A DNA stretch of 64,000 bases, from the NCBI RefSeq assembly GCF_011397635.1, contig NC_064757.1, positions 30,079,839 to 30,143,838 of the forward strand, read 5' to 3'. The position numbers and the translations under genes were made by a program. This DNA comes from Epinephelus fuscoguttatus. Taxonomy: Eukaryota; Chordata; Actinopteri; Perciformes; Serranidae. The notes beneath the pieces are model-generated. The model was not told where the DNA came from. It searched no databases and saw only the letters and a program-made list of their open reading frames with translations. This document shows positions 34,390-48,783 of this stretch, in pieces; positions within the stretch are counted from its first letter, which is position 1; every line of letters begins with the position of its first letter.

Positions 34390-34871
34390 TGTCACAGCTC
34401 AAGTTTCTTAGGTTGTTATTTTTTATTTCATTTATTCATGTTGTTTCCTGTTTTACTTTAAAAATCTCACATCTCCTCTCATTTGATCATTTCACTGCTT
34501 CCCCCGCGTGTTTTACCTCCCTCTTGATGACTTCACCTGTGTCTGATTGTCTGTCCCGCCCTGATTAGCCTCACCTGTGTCTCGTTATCCTTCCCCTCAC
34601 CAGAGTATTTAGAGTGTCTTGTTTTCTCTCAATGCCAGTTCATCTTAGCTCCTTGTGTGTCTTGTGTTCCAGCTTTTTGTTTCCCTTGTCCTTTTCTTGT
34701 TTTTTTTTTTTTTTTTGGTTTTAGCCTGTTGATTGACTCTGCCCAATCCCTACTGAATTTGTTTGCCTTCACTGTTAGTCCTTCTGTGTACTGAAGCTAC
34801 CTGTTGACTAGTAAAGACTGTTATTTTACCTGAACTGTTGAGTCCACTCTTAGTGTTCACCAAGTGTTACA
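34390..34871. mobile_element. probable solo LTR, 482 bp
   Basis: Starts TGTCACA and ends TGTTACA, an imperfect TG...CA inverted terminus, with flanking ATCAG (34385-34389) and ATCAC (34872-34876). The body has features of a retroviral-type LTR: a pyrimidine-rich first half, a TATTTAGAGTG box (about 34606), a poly(T) tract at 34701-34718 and AGTAAAGACTG near the 3' end. The sequence style is familiar from teleost LTR repeats. No internal region accompanies it. Confidence 0.5.
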
Positions 34872-35689
34872 ATCACAAGTACAGATATTGACACATTTTA
34901 CTCGGATGATACTTGTACTAATAGAAAGTACATTATCTGTACTGGATACTGGTTTCATCTGAGCACTTGGCTCAACCCCAATAAAAACTCATATTGCCAT
35001 AACAGATCCATACTTATTCAGATTAACTAATGTTTTTTATCACTTTAACCTTTCTTAATTTGATTCTTTCTTAATGATCTTCAGTGGGTTTCAAGCCTCA
35101 CAATTACTGTAGTCTAAATTGATAAGTCTCAGCGACTGATTTGTCAAACCACTGGGGAAATAAAAACAACATCATAGAAGAAAAACTGTCTGCATGATAC
35201 CACAACAAGCAAGCAGGAACTCTTAAAAACCCTCTCTGGTGTTTAGACTGTTGGGCTGACAGAAAATACAGTTTAAAAAGTCATCTTTGGCTCCGTTGCA
35301 GTGGGCTTTTTTCACTATTTTCTGACATTTTTTAGTTTAAACAAACAGTTAAATAGAGTCAGTCAATACAGTCAACTGACAGACTGTGGAGGGAGGAGTA
35401 CTCAAGTCATGTGACCTCACGCCAACAATCAAAACTAAACTCATAATTTGTATCAAAATCCAAAATGTCACACGAGTAGGATACGCACATATTGTGCAGC
35501 ACATTGTGCTTACATCAAGTGCATAGGTGTTGTTTCAACATTGGGTGGGACCCATATGAAACTCTGAGGTTTGACACCCTTCCCCAGGAAATTGTGTAAA
35601 TTAAGTGCCAAACACTTAATTTCCTGTATTCTGGTGAATTTTTACACATCAAATTTTGTCATTTCTACATCAGTTTATGGTGGAAATGT

Positions 35690-35775
35690 CGTTACCCTCC
35701 AACATCTACACCAATGGCTTCCATCTGGAATGAAATGTGCTGTATAAATAAAGTTTTGCTTGCTTTAAAGGGTCC
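35690..35775 (+). mobile_element. 3' tail of an L2-like LINE
   Basis: 'atgtgctgtataaataaagt' is the typical 3' terminus of these elements, without detectable coding sequence upstream. Confidence 0.45.
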
Positions 35776-36934
35776 CAAGAAGATTGAGGATCAGTAATAG
35801 AATAATAGATTATTTCACCTGAAGATGGCGCCAGATACACTGTATGAGGACCAAGAACTGAGAGAAGCTGAACAAAACAGACAACTGTATTTATTATTGT
35901 TTCAAGTTATTTACATCTGTTTGGATAACAAAATGTGGAATGTGGCCAGAATCAGAGTGAACAAATCTCTTTGACATTTTCTTTTCTTTTCTTTTCTTTT
36001 CTTGGCACGCAGACTTGTGAATTCAACAGCCTCACATGTGAGTGTTTGGCTTTTAATTACAGTGCAGGTGCCTTCTGTTTCGGGACAATGTGCTTTGTGA
36101 GTTTCGTGCTCAATTTTAGGCAGTGTTTCGCTTTCTGAATTATTGTAAATAACACACACACACAAAAACCTACACTTGAGGAATGTAAAAATAGAACCAC
36201 CAGCAATAATGCCACAGAAATGTATGAAAGTGAGATTTAGTTGCTTCCCAGATGAATTCACAGAACAACACCGAGCGTCTGTACTGCTGCCTCTCTTCTC
36301 TTCAGATGAAGCAGCATCTCGAATACTTCACAGACTTTTATAAACGATTCACCACACCTGAAAACGAAGGGACCTGCTGCACTGCATCCAAACCTCAGTC
36401 TAACGCTTTAGAAGAACAAAGGCATGTTTTTTGTGAATTTAAAGTGCAATATATATAAAAAAAAAAAAAAACATATTTCAACAAAGAACCAACAGTGAAA
36501 GGCAGGAGGTGTCAGTTCCTTCCATCTATATTAACACAATAAGAACATGTCTCAACAATAAAACAACACGCAGAACATACATGGTATCACGGGAGAGGCG
36601 GGCACCAATATGGATTTGACACATCAGGTTCAGTTGCACGTATCAGCAGGAAAATCAATCGCTTTGACTTGATGGAAATACTGATTAATTTGCTACATGT
36701 GGACGACAGTTCCAGCTGCTTCTTCTAAGTATATATGAATAATTAAGGTCCTGATGACGCCTGAATCCACCTTTCACATCATTTTTTTTAACCAGAGTGA
36801 CTTGAATTTATAATCTTAGGTACAAATCTTCTTAAACAAGTTTTTAATTTCCTTTAGAGACGTTTTAATAAATCCTATCTATGTCTGTGTTACAGTATTA
36901 TTTATTCTTGTCTGGCTACAGACAATTTTATTAA

Positions 36935-37579
36935 AGGTCCAGTGTGTGAGATTTAGGGTGATACAGTGGAATCTAGCAGTGAGGACGACAGATTGCAACT
37001 AGCTGAAACTTCTCTGATGCTGTTTGGTGTGTCAGAAACAAGCCGCTGGCTCAGCGTTTGCTAATGTTTGCTCTGTTTTTTTCTCATAACTTAAGATCCA
37101 GACATTTGGGAGGTTTTTACCGAGAGCTGAATTATCCACAGAGGTCTCCTCCCCTCTAAAACCAACAGATCCAGTGATTTAAACCAGTAAAAACACTGAA
37201 AAAGCAGTGCTTGGTTTGTCTTTCCTGGGCTACTGTCGAAACATGGTGGTGCAACATGGCCATTTCCGTACACGAGAACCCGCTCCCTATGTAGATATAA
37301 AAGGCTAATTTTAAGTTAATGAAGCCACTTATTTCCAGGTGATTATACACTAAAGAAAACATACTTTTATATTATATTACATGGCCTTTTATTGTGACCA
37401 TCCCAAGGCACACCTGTGAAGTAAAGATGGCATTTAATCAGCATCTTGATATGCCACACCTGTCAAGAGGATGTATTTTCATGGAGAGGGAGAAGGGCTC
37501 ACTAATACTGATTTTAAAGTGTTCAGTATATATCTCAATTCTGCCAGTATATCTGCCTAAATCCTGCACACTGGACCTT
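36935..37579. mobile_element. TTAA-type MITE (family B), 645 bp
   Basis: Ends AGGTCCAGTGTGTGAGATTTAG and CTAAATCCTGCACACTGGACCT are imperfect inverted repeats. TTAA precedes the left end (36931-36934); the right one has decayed. The interior near 37380-37540 seems to hold an insertion. It lies in the 3' flank of rnf122. Confidence 0.65.
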
Positions 37580-38247
37580 CACACCCTCGTTCTAGCTGTT
37601 GTTTTTATAAAGACCTTACTGTATTGTTAGCAGTGTAACTCCTGTCATCATGTTCTGTGCTACTGGCAGAGATGGTGAGCAGAAAATTTCCTGTGTGGCT
37701 TTGTGTCAAAACTTCTCATCTGAAAGAGTTTTTAAAACCTCAGACAGTATTGATATTATTTCATATCAGTGACCACCATGACATATGACACTCAAACATG
37801 CTTGGAGGGGATCAGTGCCTCCTACCCAGTGCTGTCATCCTCAAGCACTCACTTGTCCACATCACTGTGACAAATGAGACTCTTCTTCGGTGGTGCCATT
37901 AACCTGACTCGACGCAACAAGAGAAGATGTGATGTGACGGAGCGGGTGGAGGGGGGGGTATGTTGAAAGAAGAGTGGTGGAGTGATGTGTGGGTGGCTGG
38001 AGATAATCTCTCAGACACCACAAGGTGTCGTGTTGCCATCTCGGAGATGGTTGCTAGGCAACAGCATCCTTCAGAGTCTTTCTCCGGGTGGTAACTAGGT
38101 TACCCCAACTTACTATTCTCATGTTGATGTCTTTGCTGTGATTTTAACAGCAACAACAGTGTCTCTCCTCCTGTCGGTCGCTAACTTTATATCAGCTGGT
38201 TTGGCGTGGGCGCCTGCGTCCCGTCCAGACTTGAAGGAGACAGGAGG

Positions 38248-41200
38248 TTACACCAGTTCATCCAGAAGAGTCCCTATGCTGTGGTGCTGCTCAGGGGGGC
38301 CGGCTATGGGTTTGTTGCACATGGGGCAGACGCAGCGCACCTCCAGCCACTTTACAAGACACCTGTGTTGGAGATCACAGATAGGAGAGAGATAAAAAGT
38401 TACTGTATGTTTCCTCTCACTCATTTTGACATGTTTCACTAATCAAAACAAAAGCTTAACTTGAGAGAGCCATGTGCGGTGGTGGAAGAAGTATTGAGAT
38501 CTTAAAATTAGAAATGTAACTATAATATACACCATTACAAGTAAGTGTCCTGCCTTCAAGATTTTCGTTTAAATAAATGTCTGTTAAGTCATTATCTATC
38601 TATCTGTCCTTGAATGAGGTAACACAAATGTGATTAAGCCTCTGGACCACTGATGAAAGCCCTTGCATTTGCAGTATTACTAACTGGGTGTTCTGGTCTG
38701 TGGCCACATTTCCGAGAAAAATCACAAGTGGCGCACAGCTGGTGACGTATTTTCCTTCATCCAGCAGTAGCTGATTTACCAGAGATGATAATGCAACAGA
38801 TTTCTCTTCAAAGCACTTGTGTGAGAAGGGGCGTACTGTTTTTTATCCGGTGTCTGCTAGCTTTGCGGGTAAACACTTACAATGGCCAGACAAACAAAGG
38901 AAAGAGTGATGTGTGAAGAGCAGCGAGATCCAAAGACACACCTGCAACTACTGCTTATTGCCATGTGTCGCCAAAGACAAACAGAGATCTTTGAGATTTT
39001 CACTTTAAAGGGGAACTACACCCATAGTCATGATTCATAAATGTTATTCCTGGCCTAAGACAGTGCAAACATATTAGCGAACATGTACAACTGTCTCCCA
39101 AATCTGACAACAAGCGCTAAATCTCAAATTTGTGATGTCATAGGGTATAAAGTCTGGAGCTGCTCCATGGACAACAACTGGGAAAGATGTTCTAGATGAC
39201 ACTAAGAGCGCACAGGGGAATGTTCTGAGTATATGGGAACATTTTCTGTGTCATTACGGAGAACATGAAATGGACCTGTGAGCGCTTTTTTTACAGGTCA
39301 CATTCACCCATTCGCACACACATTCACACGCTTGCATCCGAGGCTACACTTCAAGGTCCCACCTGCTACTCAGTTTTTACCACACTCACAGCCATCAGGA
39401 GCAATTTGGAGTTTAGTATCTTGCTCAAGGATACTTCGACATGCAGACTGGAGGAGCCAGGGATTGAGCTGCAGATCTTCTGATTAGTTGATGACCTGCT
39501 CTACCTTCTGAGCCACAGACGCTCCAACAGAATAAAGCTCGTTTGGGCATAACAAAAACAAGAAAACATTGTGTGGGTCCACAAAATCAGGCTCCTATTC
39601 ATGTCCACAGAGCAGCTCCAGACTTTATACCCTCACCTATCTGGTTTCTGGCTTTGAGAGAGCAGCTCATGTTAGGTGCAAGACGTATAAGCGGCTGAAT
39701 GTACTTAAATTTTAGCTGGTTGTCTTGTAGCCAATTTACTTCATACATTTATATTCATAGTATGTTGTTGTGTAGTTCAATCTATGACAATGCATTTCAT
39801 AAGCTGATCATATGTTTTGTATGTAAAATGTCTGTTGAAAGTGGCTAAAAGTTAAGTAAGTGTAAGTGAAATGTAGTGACATTGAAGGATGAAGTAGCAG
39901 AAAATTGAAGTAAAAGACTTAAAAACTGCACTTAAATAAATATACTTGGTGACATCTCAGCACTGTCCATGCAGGAGTATGTGAGAGCCCTGTATTTATA
40001 TTAAATTCATACGGTGGGCTTCTCCCTCGCGCTTTTTCTTTATTGCTCTATGATTTAATTTCTTTTTTCTTCCTGCTTCTACTTTTGCTTCCCCACGCTG
40101 TCAAAGTCCAACCAATGATTTTTCTGCTCATGTTCTTCCAGCAAATCTTTAAATATAACAATAATGTCTTTCAGACCTTCTACGGCACAATATACCACCT
40201 CTAGGATGTTCAGGGAGATTCAGCTGAGCGTTTCAATCAATCGCCTGCCGTCTTTAATCCACCACCACCACCAACAGTGTCTAGACTCCGGGGGGAACTT
40301 GTCCTGTCTCCTTTCCTCATACAGACCAACACTCTGTGAGGATGCTTCACATCACAAAGTCTTTCTTTATACACCTCCTATTGATTTCCTCTTAATAATG
40401 CAGTTTGAGAGTGATGGTTTAAACTGACCTCCGGGTTCTTTACCCTACTGCCAACTTAAATCAGCAGATGTAACAATTTTTTTAGTTTAATCAATCTGAG
40501 TTTGCGACGATCTCTAAGAGCTGCATATATTTCTAAATTTTCATTATTCTTTATGCCTCTCTTTCATTTAATGTCTTCTGATTGTTATAAAATTGCTCCT
40601 CACATTCAAGATGACTGCAGAGAAATCACAGTTTTAGACACGTAACAAACATCAGGAATGCTTCAGCACTAACTCCATTTGCTGCGCTGTTGCCCTCACT
40701 GCTCCCTTATTCTAGACAGAAGGAAGCAGGAACAGTGAATGAACGTCAGCGCTATTGAACAAGAGCTCTTATAGTGCTGCACTATAAATCAAACAGAAAC
40801 TACCTGTGTAATTCCTGTCATCATCGAGCTTCAGATCAAACATGACCACCTTCATTTTAACGAGCCCGTGCGGCTGCAAAGCGGTTAACAAGAGAAACAG
40901 AAAAGACTCCACTGTGCTCTCCTGTACTCACTTCCTGTGGAAAGCATGTTGGCATGGCAACACTCCCAGCTCGTCTTTCACTTTGAAGTCCTCGAGACAC
41001 ACGGCGCACGTCTGCTGTGTGAGCGACAGACAAGACGGGATTGAGACACGGTGAGGACGGTCATTTGGTGAAATTATCATGCATCTTTTTTTTTTGTTTC
41101 ACATCATAAAAGTCTTAAGTGTGTGTATGTAAATTACATCCTTACCCCATGAAGATTCAACTTTTTTGGATCTCCTTTTAACACCACCTGCAGGGGTAAG

Positions 41201-43525
41201 AAAAACAGAATGTTAAAGAGAGGTTCTTTTAAATTTAGATATTGAAGTGTGCTTAAATGTTAACATCAAGTTTTACCTCTCTGTATCCAAACCGCTCACT
41301 CTGGGCTTGGTGTCGTAGTTTGCTGTGGATTAACAGAGAAACACATGATAAATAACTTTGTTTACAATTTGTTTAAGTCCTGCATTTAATGTATCTGACC
41401 AGGAGATATTGGTTAAATGGAAAGATCCTATCCACCCAACAAAAATAACATATAGCCACTGAATCAGAGAGGTCGTGTAAATTGAAATACTGAAGTAAAG
41501 TAAAGTAAATCCTTAAAATGGACCTTATTTTCCCATGTTCTCCTCCTGTTCCTACTCATACCTCTGGACTAAAATTATAAATGCAGGGCTGCTTGTAACA
41601 GAGTATTTCCACATTTTGGTATCGCTTACATACCTAAGTAAAGGATCTAAATACTTCCTTCCCCCAGTGGGAAAAGTACAGACAAAACTGTACTTAAACC
41701 TATTTTAAAGGGTAACTTTGGCATTTTTCAACCTGGACCCTATCTCCCTGTGTAAAAGCAGCCAGCAGCAACGAAACAGGCTGTAATGGAAGCACGAAGG
41801 GCAACTAAACATTGTCACTGTATGACCATTAAAAGCGACTGTTTTTGACACAGAGCAGCTCAGATTCATATCATAAGTGTCTGAGGTGCCTCTTTACCGT
41901 TCACTTGATCCTGTCTGATTGTTACTGCCTCGTTTAGCAGAAGTCTCCTTCTGAAATATCACCAGATATCACAAGATGTGTGTGTGAGATTTGGAGAAAG
42001 ATTAATAACCAGGGCAGTTTATAGAAAAGGTATTTAAGTGTTGTCTTAAAGATTTTCAATATCATGGGTGATTGTTTACCTGATTTCAAATGTGTCTCAG
42101 GCCTATGAATTCTATCGCCACCGTTATTTGTGATGGAGTATCAGCATGACAAGTGGACGAGGAGAGAGAGAGAGAGAAAAAAGGCAGCGGAGGTTTTTAT
42201 GTTACTGTTTACATATTCATTACGTCTTGCTGATGCTTTTTGTTATCAAACTGTCCCCTTCGCTGCTGTATCACCACACATCTCCCCGTTGTAAGATATA
42301 ACAAATTATGAACCACTCTTAACAACATAGGCATTTTTCCTCTGTGGCGATGGGGTCACAGCAACCTGAGGAACTTCACGGTCTCCCTGTTTCACGTCCT
42401 GCAGTGCCTCCACTGCCTTTTTTTCCTCTTTCTCTCCTTGTCCACTCTTCAAAGCTTCTACCACATCATTGAAATCAGGTAAATAATCATCAATGACACT
42501 GAATATCTTTTTGATACCTCTCAACTATTTGTACTGCAAACTACTATGATTACTATACTCTCTCCAGATCTCACGTATATTTTCCACCGTTGTTTTCCTG
42601 TAACAAGTGATATCTCATGATATTTCAGAAAGAGACTTCTGCTTAAGGAGGCAGTGACAAACAGACGGGATCAAGTGAAAGGTGAAGAGACACTTAATAT
42701 AACAATCTGAGCCGCTCTGTGTCAAAAATAACCAATTTTAATGGACATACAGTGATGATGTTTAGTTGAACCCGTGTGCTTCCACTGCAGCTCGTCTCGC
42801 GGCTGCTGGCTCCCTCAATACTGGAACAATTTCAAAAATTGTTCAGCCTCTTTGATCAATTTACACAGGGAAATAGGGTCCAGGTTTAAAAATGGTGAAG
42901 TTATCCTTTAACTGTGGGGAATACCTTTAACATTACACATAGTCAATTAATCTATTGTTCATATGAAAATACTGAGTAATACAGCTTTAAGTAAATAAAG
43001 TATTATTGGCAAAAATAGCAAAACCACTCATCTTGAAGAGTGTAAACTGCATTTTGTTGCTGCTGCTGTTTGCAGTGGAGTTAATTGGTTTATGCTATAC
43101 ATTATTATGCATCATATTTGGTTACACTGATCATTGGTTATGTATGCTAAATCTTAATCTGCAAAGCAACTCATAAGTATAGCTGACAAACACATTTAGA
43201 GGACTGAAAGCTGTGATATTTGCCTCTAAAATACTGTGGCATTAGATGGAAATACTAAAGTAAATTGTACTTAAGTGTAGTACATGTGTAAATGCAGTTA
43301 GTTCCACCACTTTCCACTTGTTTATTAGGAGATGAAGATGTCTGTATTTATTCTGAGCTGAGTTAAACAGCAGGTTATTGGATTCTAGCTGAGATTTTAA
43401 GTCTGTGTGGTTAAATTATGGGACTGCGTGCAACAGAAGCTGTGTAATTGCAGGGTAAGCTCTGATAATTAACTGTCTTTTCAAGCAGCTACACATCAAC
43501 AGACAAATACATGCTCCCCCTGCAA

Positions 43526-43557
<32 letters not shown>

Positions 43558-46500
43558 TGTTCACACACTGAAAATGCTATCACACACGCGCACGCACTTC
43601 CACGTACATATACACAAACACGGCTAATGAGTACGTTGCGTCTTTGAATCCCTGCACCACCCTCGTAGCCAACAATAGAGAGGAGATCTTTATCACTTGG
43701 CGAGCTGCGTCTGTTCAGGCGGTTATTTTTGGCCTCCTGTTTTTACACGACTAAACATAGACACAAATGTCTGTCACTGTCTGTGATTTGAGCCTGAAAC
43801 TAAATGCAGTGAAAGCATCGGAGATGAAAGACGATTGTTTATTTATGATCTGATCACTCCACCAACAAAAAAAAAAACCAACAAAAAAAAGTGAATCTTG
43901 CTGCTTGGAGTAAGGAAATGACAGTTTTTCACTGTGTTTGTCATTTGGTTTATTGTTTACGCTGATTGCTGTTAACAATCTTTGGTGCAGAACAATGTGA
44001 GGATACACGTTTTACATGTGTTGAGGTTTCCCATGCCTGGCGAGTGATGTGAAGTGGGTGAAAGGGACGGAGATTTCAGTGTTTCAGCTCAGCTATTGTG
44101 CCCGCTCTGTAAGAATAGAAAAATCCTCGTATAGCAACTACTGACCAGCTCTTATTGTATGAAGTTACAATGACTTCAACAGGTGTGAATGATGCAATGA
44201 CCAGGGTTTTTTCATAAATACTAAAAGACTTCATTCTACATTTAAGTACATTAAATACTCAATTATTAAAGGAATACTTCACCCAAAGAAATGACAATTT
44301 GTATATTAATTTCTCCTGTGTTACGCTGAATTTGTGAATACAATTTTTGGTTTTCTCACGTGCTCCTACAGCGAACGAAGAATCCAAAAACAGAGGAAAT
44401 TCTTGATGAATTAAAGTAAAGGGGTCTGCATCTAACAAGAGCAAAACTATACCAAATAATCAATTTACAAACTGTCACACAACTTGTGCAGTGTAATCCA
44501 TCCGTCATTTATTCAGTCGTATGTTTGGTACTTCCCAAACAGACGTCCCTCTCTGACAAGGAACTGAACTAAAGGTGAAACTTTCATTGCTCTCTTCAAA
44601 GCCAACCTCCACTGACAAAAGCAGTAGTTTTACTTAGCTGAACAAGGAAGCTGCTGGTCTAATGCTGCCTTAATCTGTAGTTTCTATGTGTTAAGGCCTT
44701 GCACACTGAGTCCGTTTTTCTCATCCAAAATTGTCGCACATCTAAAAATGAATACTACTTCACGTTGTGTCAATCACGTTCCGGATCAATCAGAAGCTGT
44801 TTGACCAAGAATCAGTGAAGAAAATGCGGTGAAGGGACACAGCCGTGTCAAGACAGAGTAACAGGGGACACAGAATCATTTCATGGCTCTGACAGCTCAC
44901 TTTCAACAGGTCAGATGGTGATATTCAGGTGGATAATGATGACAACAACGAGGATGTCGAGACAGAGAGGGAGGACAGCTCCGCCCCTTCATGTAGCTGT
45001 GGTGCCAAATTTATGACAGGAAGAAAGTGATGACAGCCAGAAAGGTAACTCCAGTGGAGGCAGACAAAAGAGAAAGTCTTTTCATTTTGTCACATATTGC
45101 GAATTTTCACAACAAAAAGAGCAATAAAACACATCGGAATCAGTGTGCAAGGTTTGTGTGTGTAGCGATCTTTTTTGGATGGCAGATTTTAAAAAATGCA
45201 CCCGAAAAAATGGACAAAGGCCTTTAATGTGTAACTCTGGTAGATCTGAACTAACCAAAAGTTACACCAAAGTCTTACAATAACATAAACTAAACTAACT
45301 GATTTAAGCAGTGATAGACCAGCAGCTCTTGTGTTCAGTGACATAAAATTACAGGGGGATTTTTTTCAGTGGAGTGGCTTGAAGAGGGCACTGATTAATT
45401 TTACTTTCAGTCCAGTTATAAACAATATGGTTTTAGCAAAAATGCATGTGTTTGGGAAGTACTGTGCATACAACTAGATAAATGACACTTGAATTATGCT
45501 GCACACATCTGGCACTAAAAAAAGCCTGTTTGTGTCTGGTACAGTAAAGACCATTCTAAATATCAGAGCACTAACATTTAGTCAATTCATTGATTGGCAA
45601 GAAAAAAAACAATAGAAATGGTCATTAAAATTGCCAATTAATAAATCTACGCCCTGAATCTACCTTCAGATAATGAATAAGAATTTAATTTCATAATGAA
45701 ACAGCCACATTTATTTTAAAAAAGGGTTCAAAAAGTTAAACTTTTGTTACATAGTATACTTAACAGCCTATCATACATCATCATGATCTCTTCAATTTAA
45801 TAATGTAAAGGCAGTGTGCCACCTTAAAATGAAATTTTTTCCAATTATGACATATCATCTCTGCAGTCACATTTATTGTTTGTGGATAAACTGTGTTTCC
45901 AGATAAACTCATTCAGCATCACAGAGACAACTAAACCCAAATTCTAGTCTTTGAAATAAATGTTTTTCACAGATTTTACCATCTTAATAGACATCACTCT
46001 CTTTCTCTCTCACCTCTCTCTGTCTGTCTCTGTCTCCTGACAAGCTGCTGACTCTCGCTGTGTTCACATGTGACAGAAGACGACCTCCAGTCCGCCCTTT
46101 CTGCTGCTGAAGCACTTTGCAATTAACTGTCACTTTATTTTCCCAAATCTCTCTCTGCTCTTCGTTTCTCTGCAGGTATGATAGTATCTGTACAACCCTT
46201 TACAGCTGATTTTTAAGCAATTCTAATTATCAGAAGTTTAAGCACAGTAAGCAGTCATGTTTCCTGCTGTTGGCTAATGAACAACTGTGTCAAGCTTTAG
46301 AGACTTTCCTCTGGGACTTGGACCTTCAGGGGATTCCACAGGTTTCAGTCTCAAGGATCTCTGATGATAAATTAAATGAGTCAGTGAATTTATTTAGGGA
46401 TCTGGTGGCTTAATATGTCTTCACTCAGTGACTGTATTGCAGATGGGGAAGAACATAAAATAAAGGTACAATTAAAAGTCCTACATTCAAGATTTCACTT

Positions 46501-48738
46501 AAGCAGGGCTGAGCAGTACCAATACCATTACCCTTAAAGTGATACCAACCAATGTCAAGACTACTCCTTAGTGCTTCAATTGATACCCTTTCCTTCTATG
46601 TCATTCGACACCCATCATGTGAATGGAAACATTCAGTTGTGTAAAATGCCACCAGATGCCATACTCCTGAGTGTTTTGGTGGCATCTTGGCACACTAACC
46701 TGCCAACTGCATCAAATACACCGCACTTGATTTGACCGCACTGCAGACTGTTGAAGTTGTGGTCACATTAAATCCAAGAACTCTTACAGTGATTGTCTGC
46801 AAGCAAAAGCCCACAAATCATTGTTTTTTTCTAAATCTGGGCACAAAAAATGAACAAATGAAGGTATTGTTTGACCGGAGAGGCTTCAACACTACTTTTT
46901 ATTGGTTTATTTTGGTCAATAGCCTACATTAAAGACCTACAAGTAAAAGTATTGGAAAAATGTACTTTAGTATTAAAGTAAATGCAAAATGATCCCTTTT
47001 AAAGAGTTATATGATTATATACATCATATTAATTGATTTTTTTTTTTTTTTTTTTTTTTGGTTAAGGTTCTAGCAACAATTACACATATTTCCAGTTCTG
47101 AATATGTGCTGGACCACTTTGTCACAGTTTTTGAACATTATCAAAACACAAAAACAGCAGGACTCATGACCTTACAAACATGGTACAAAAGAAATCGAAA
47201 TACACACACCACCAGGGAAAAGGACAGTTGTTCCCAACTGGTCCAGCCACGAGGTCCAGATTTCTCCTTAGTCATTAGTTCAAGGTCCACACAACTTAAT
47301 ACATTCAGTGTCATACTTGCGTTTGGCCATGTCATTGAGCTAGTTTGCTGTCTCTGTCAAGTAGCTGTCTGTTATTCACTCACTCTACAGCAGGAAACAG
47401 CACTTCAAAATAAAAGCTCTGTGCTGGTAATTCGCTGTAGCCTACTTAAAGATAAAGTCTGTTTTACAATTTTGACATGTTTGTAAGTCACTTGTGGTCT
47501 ATTCAGAATGGACCCATGCTCCATTTTTGGACCCCGACCAACCAGTTGGGAACCACCGTACTAGGATAAGCTGTAGTCCGTTCTAATGTTATAAATTAGC
47601 TAGAATTCAGTCCAGTCCAGAGGGATCCACCCCGTCGAAGACTTACTACATCTTAATAAATCCTCGATAAGCAGCATTTCAATGTTATAGCTGGTGAAGG
47701 TGGAGCACATTTTAACTACTTTATATACTGTTAGATAGTTCAATCTAAAGCACAGTATTATATTTTATATTAAAAAGGGCTGCTTTGTTGAGAATATCTT
47801 TAAGTTTAAAGTAACTAAAGGTGTACAATATGTACCTATGAATTGTAGTGGGGTAAAAGCATAAAGTAAATACTCAAGCACCTTATAAAGTGAACTTAAA
47901 GTGTAACTTCTATTTTTTTCAGCCTGAACCCTGTGTTCCAGTGAAAATATTTGGAAAGGAGCAAAAGGGAGGTCGGTCATCAGAGAAGCAGCAGGGGAAA
48001 CTGTGTACAGCCAGCATTATTTTCACATCAAACTGGGTAAATTAAGCATTTATTTCAAACAAACCAGAGTTGGTGATTGTTGGAACAGTGGAAAGAAAAA
48101 CTAAGGTGGTTTTTGTTTGAGTTTTATTTTGTGTCAGTTGACTGTTTGTTTAAATAGGGTCTGGTGTCTTTGCTGATAGCGATTTAAGAGCTGTTTCTGG
48201 TTAAACAAAAATGATCTCAAGGTCTGTCTCTATAGGGATTCTTTCTAAATAAATAATATTAATAAGCGCTTCTAGTGGATGTAAACTGATGATGCCAATA
48301 TGTTTCACCACTGCTGGCTGCAGCACTCTCACTAAGTACTGGACCACTTTCAGAAATTGTTGTTCTCATTAGTCACAGACACAAAAAACATGTGAAATTA
48401 GGTTGGAAATACCAAAGTTACCTTTAAAGTACAGCACTTTGTAAATGTTACTTTCCATCACTGCTGAACTGTCTGACTAAAACACCTTCAGCTCCTTGTG
48501 GTTCTCATAGCATCTATCTGTAGCTGCTGTGCACCTCCTTAAACTGAAAACAGACTTGCTGCTGTTGGCGCACATTGGGGTATAATTAAAGATGGGATAT
48601 TTTTGGTGTGTGCTTTTTGGCACCCTCGTGATTTTGCAGTCATACATAGCAGGTACTGCTGTGTACACCCCCGGTTTGTGCCACTATTAGAGCAGTTTGG
48701 ATATGAAGGCTGAAAAGAGTGTGTATGTGTTCGTGTGT

Positions 48739-48783
<45 letters not shown>

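Noticed and set aside
47058-47486. 142-aa plus-strand frame
   Set aside because: Runs across the edge of a hAT MITE, so it cannot be a conserved coding sequence.
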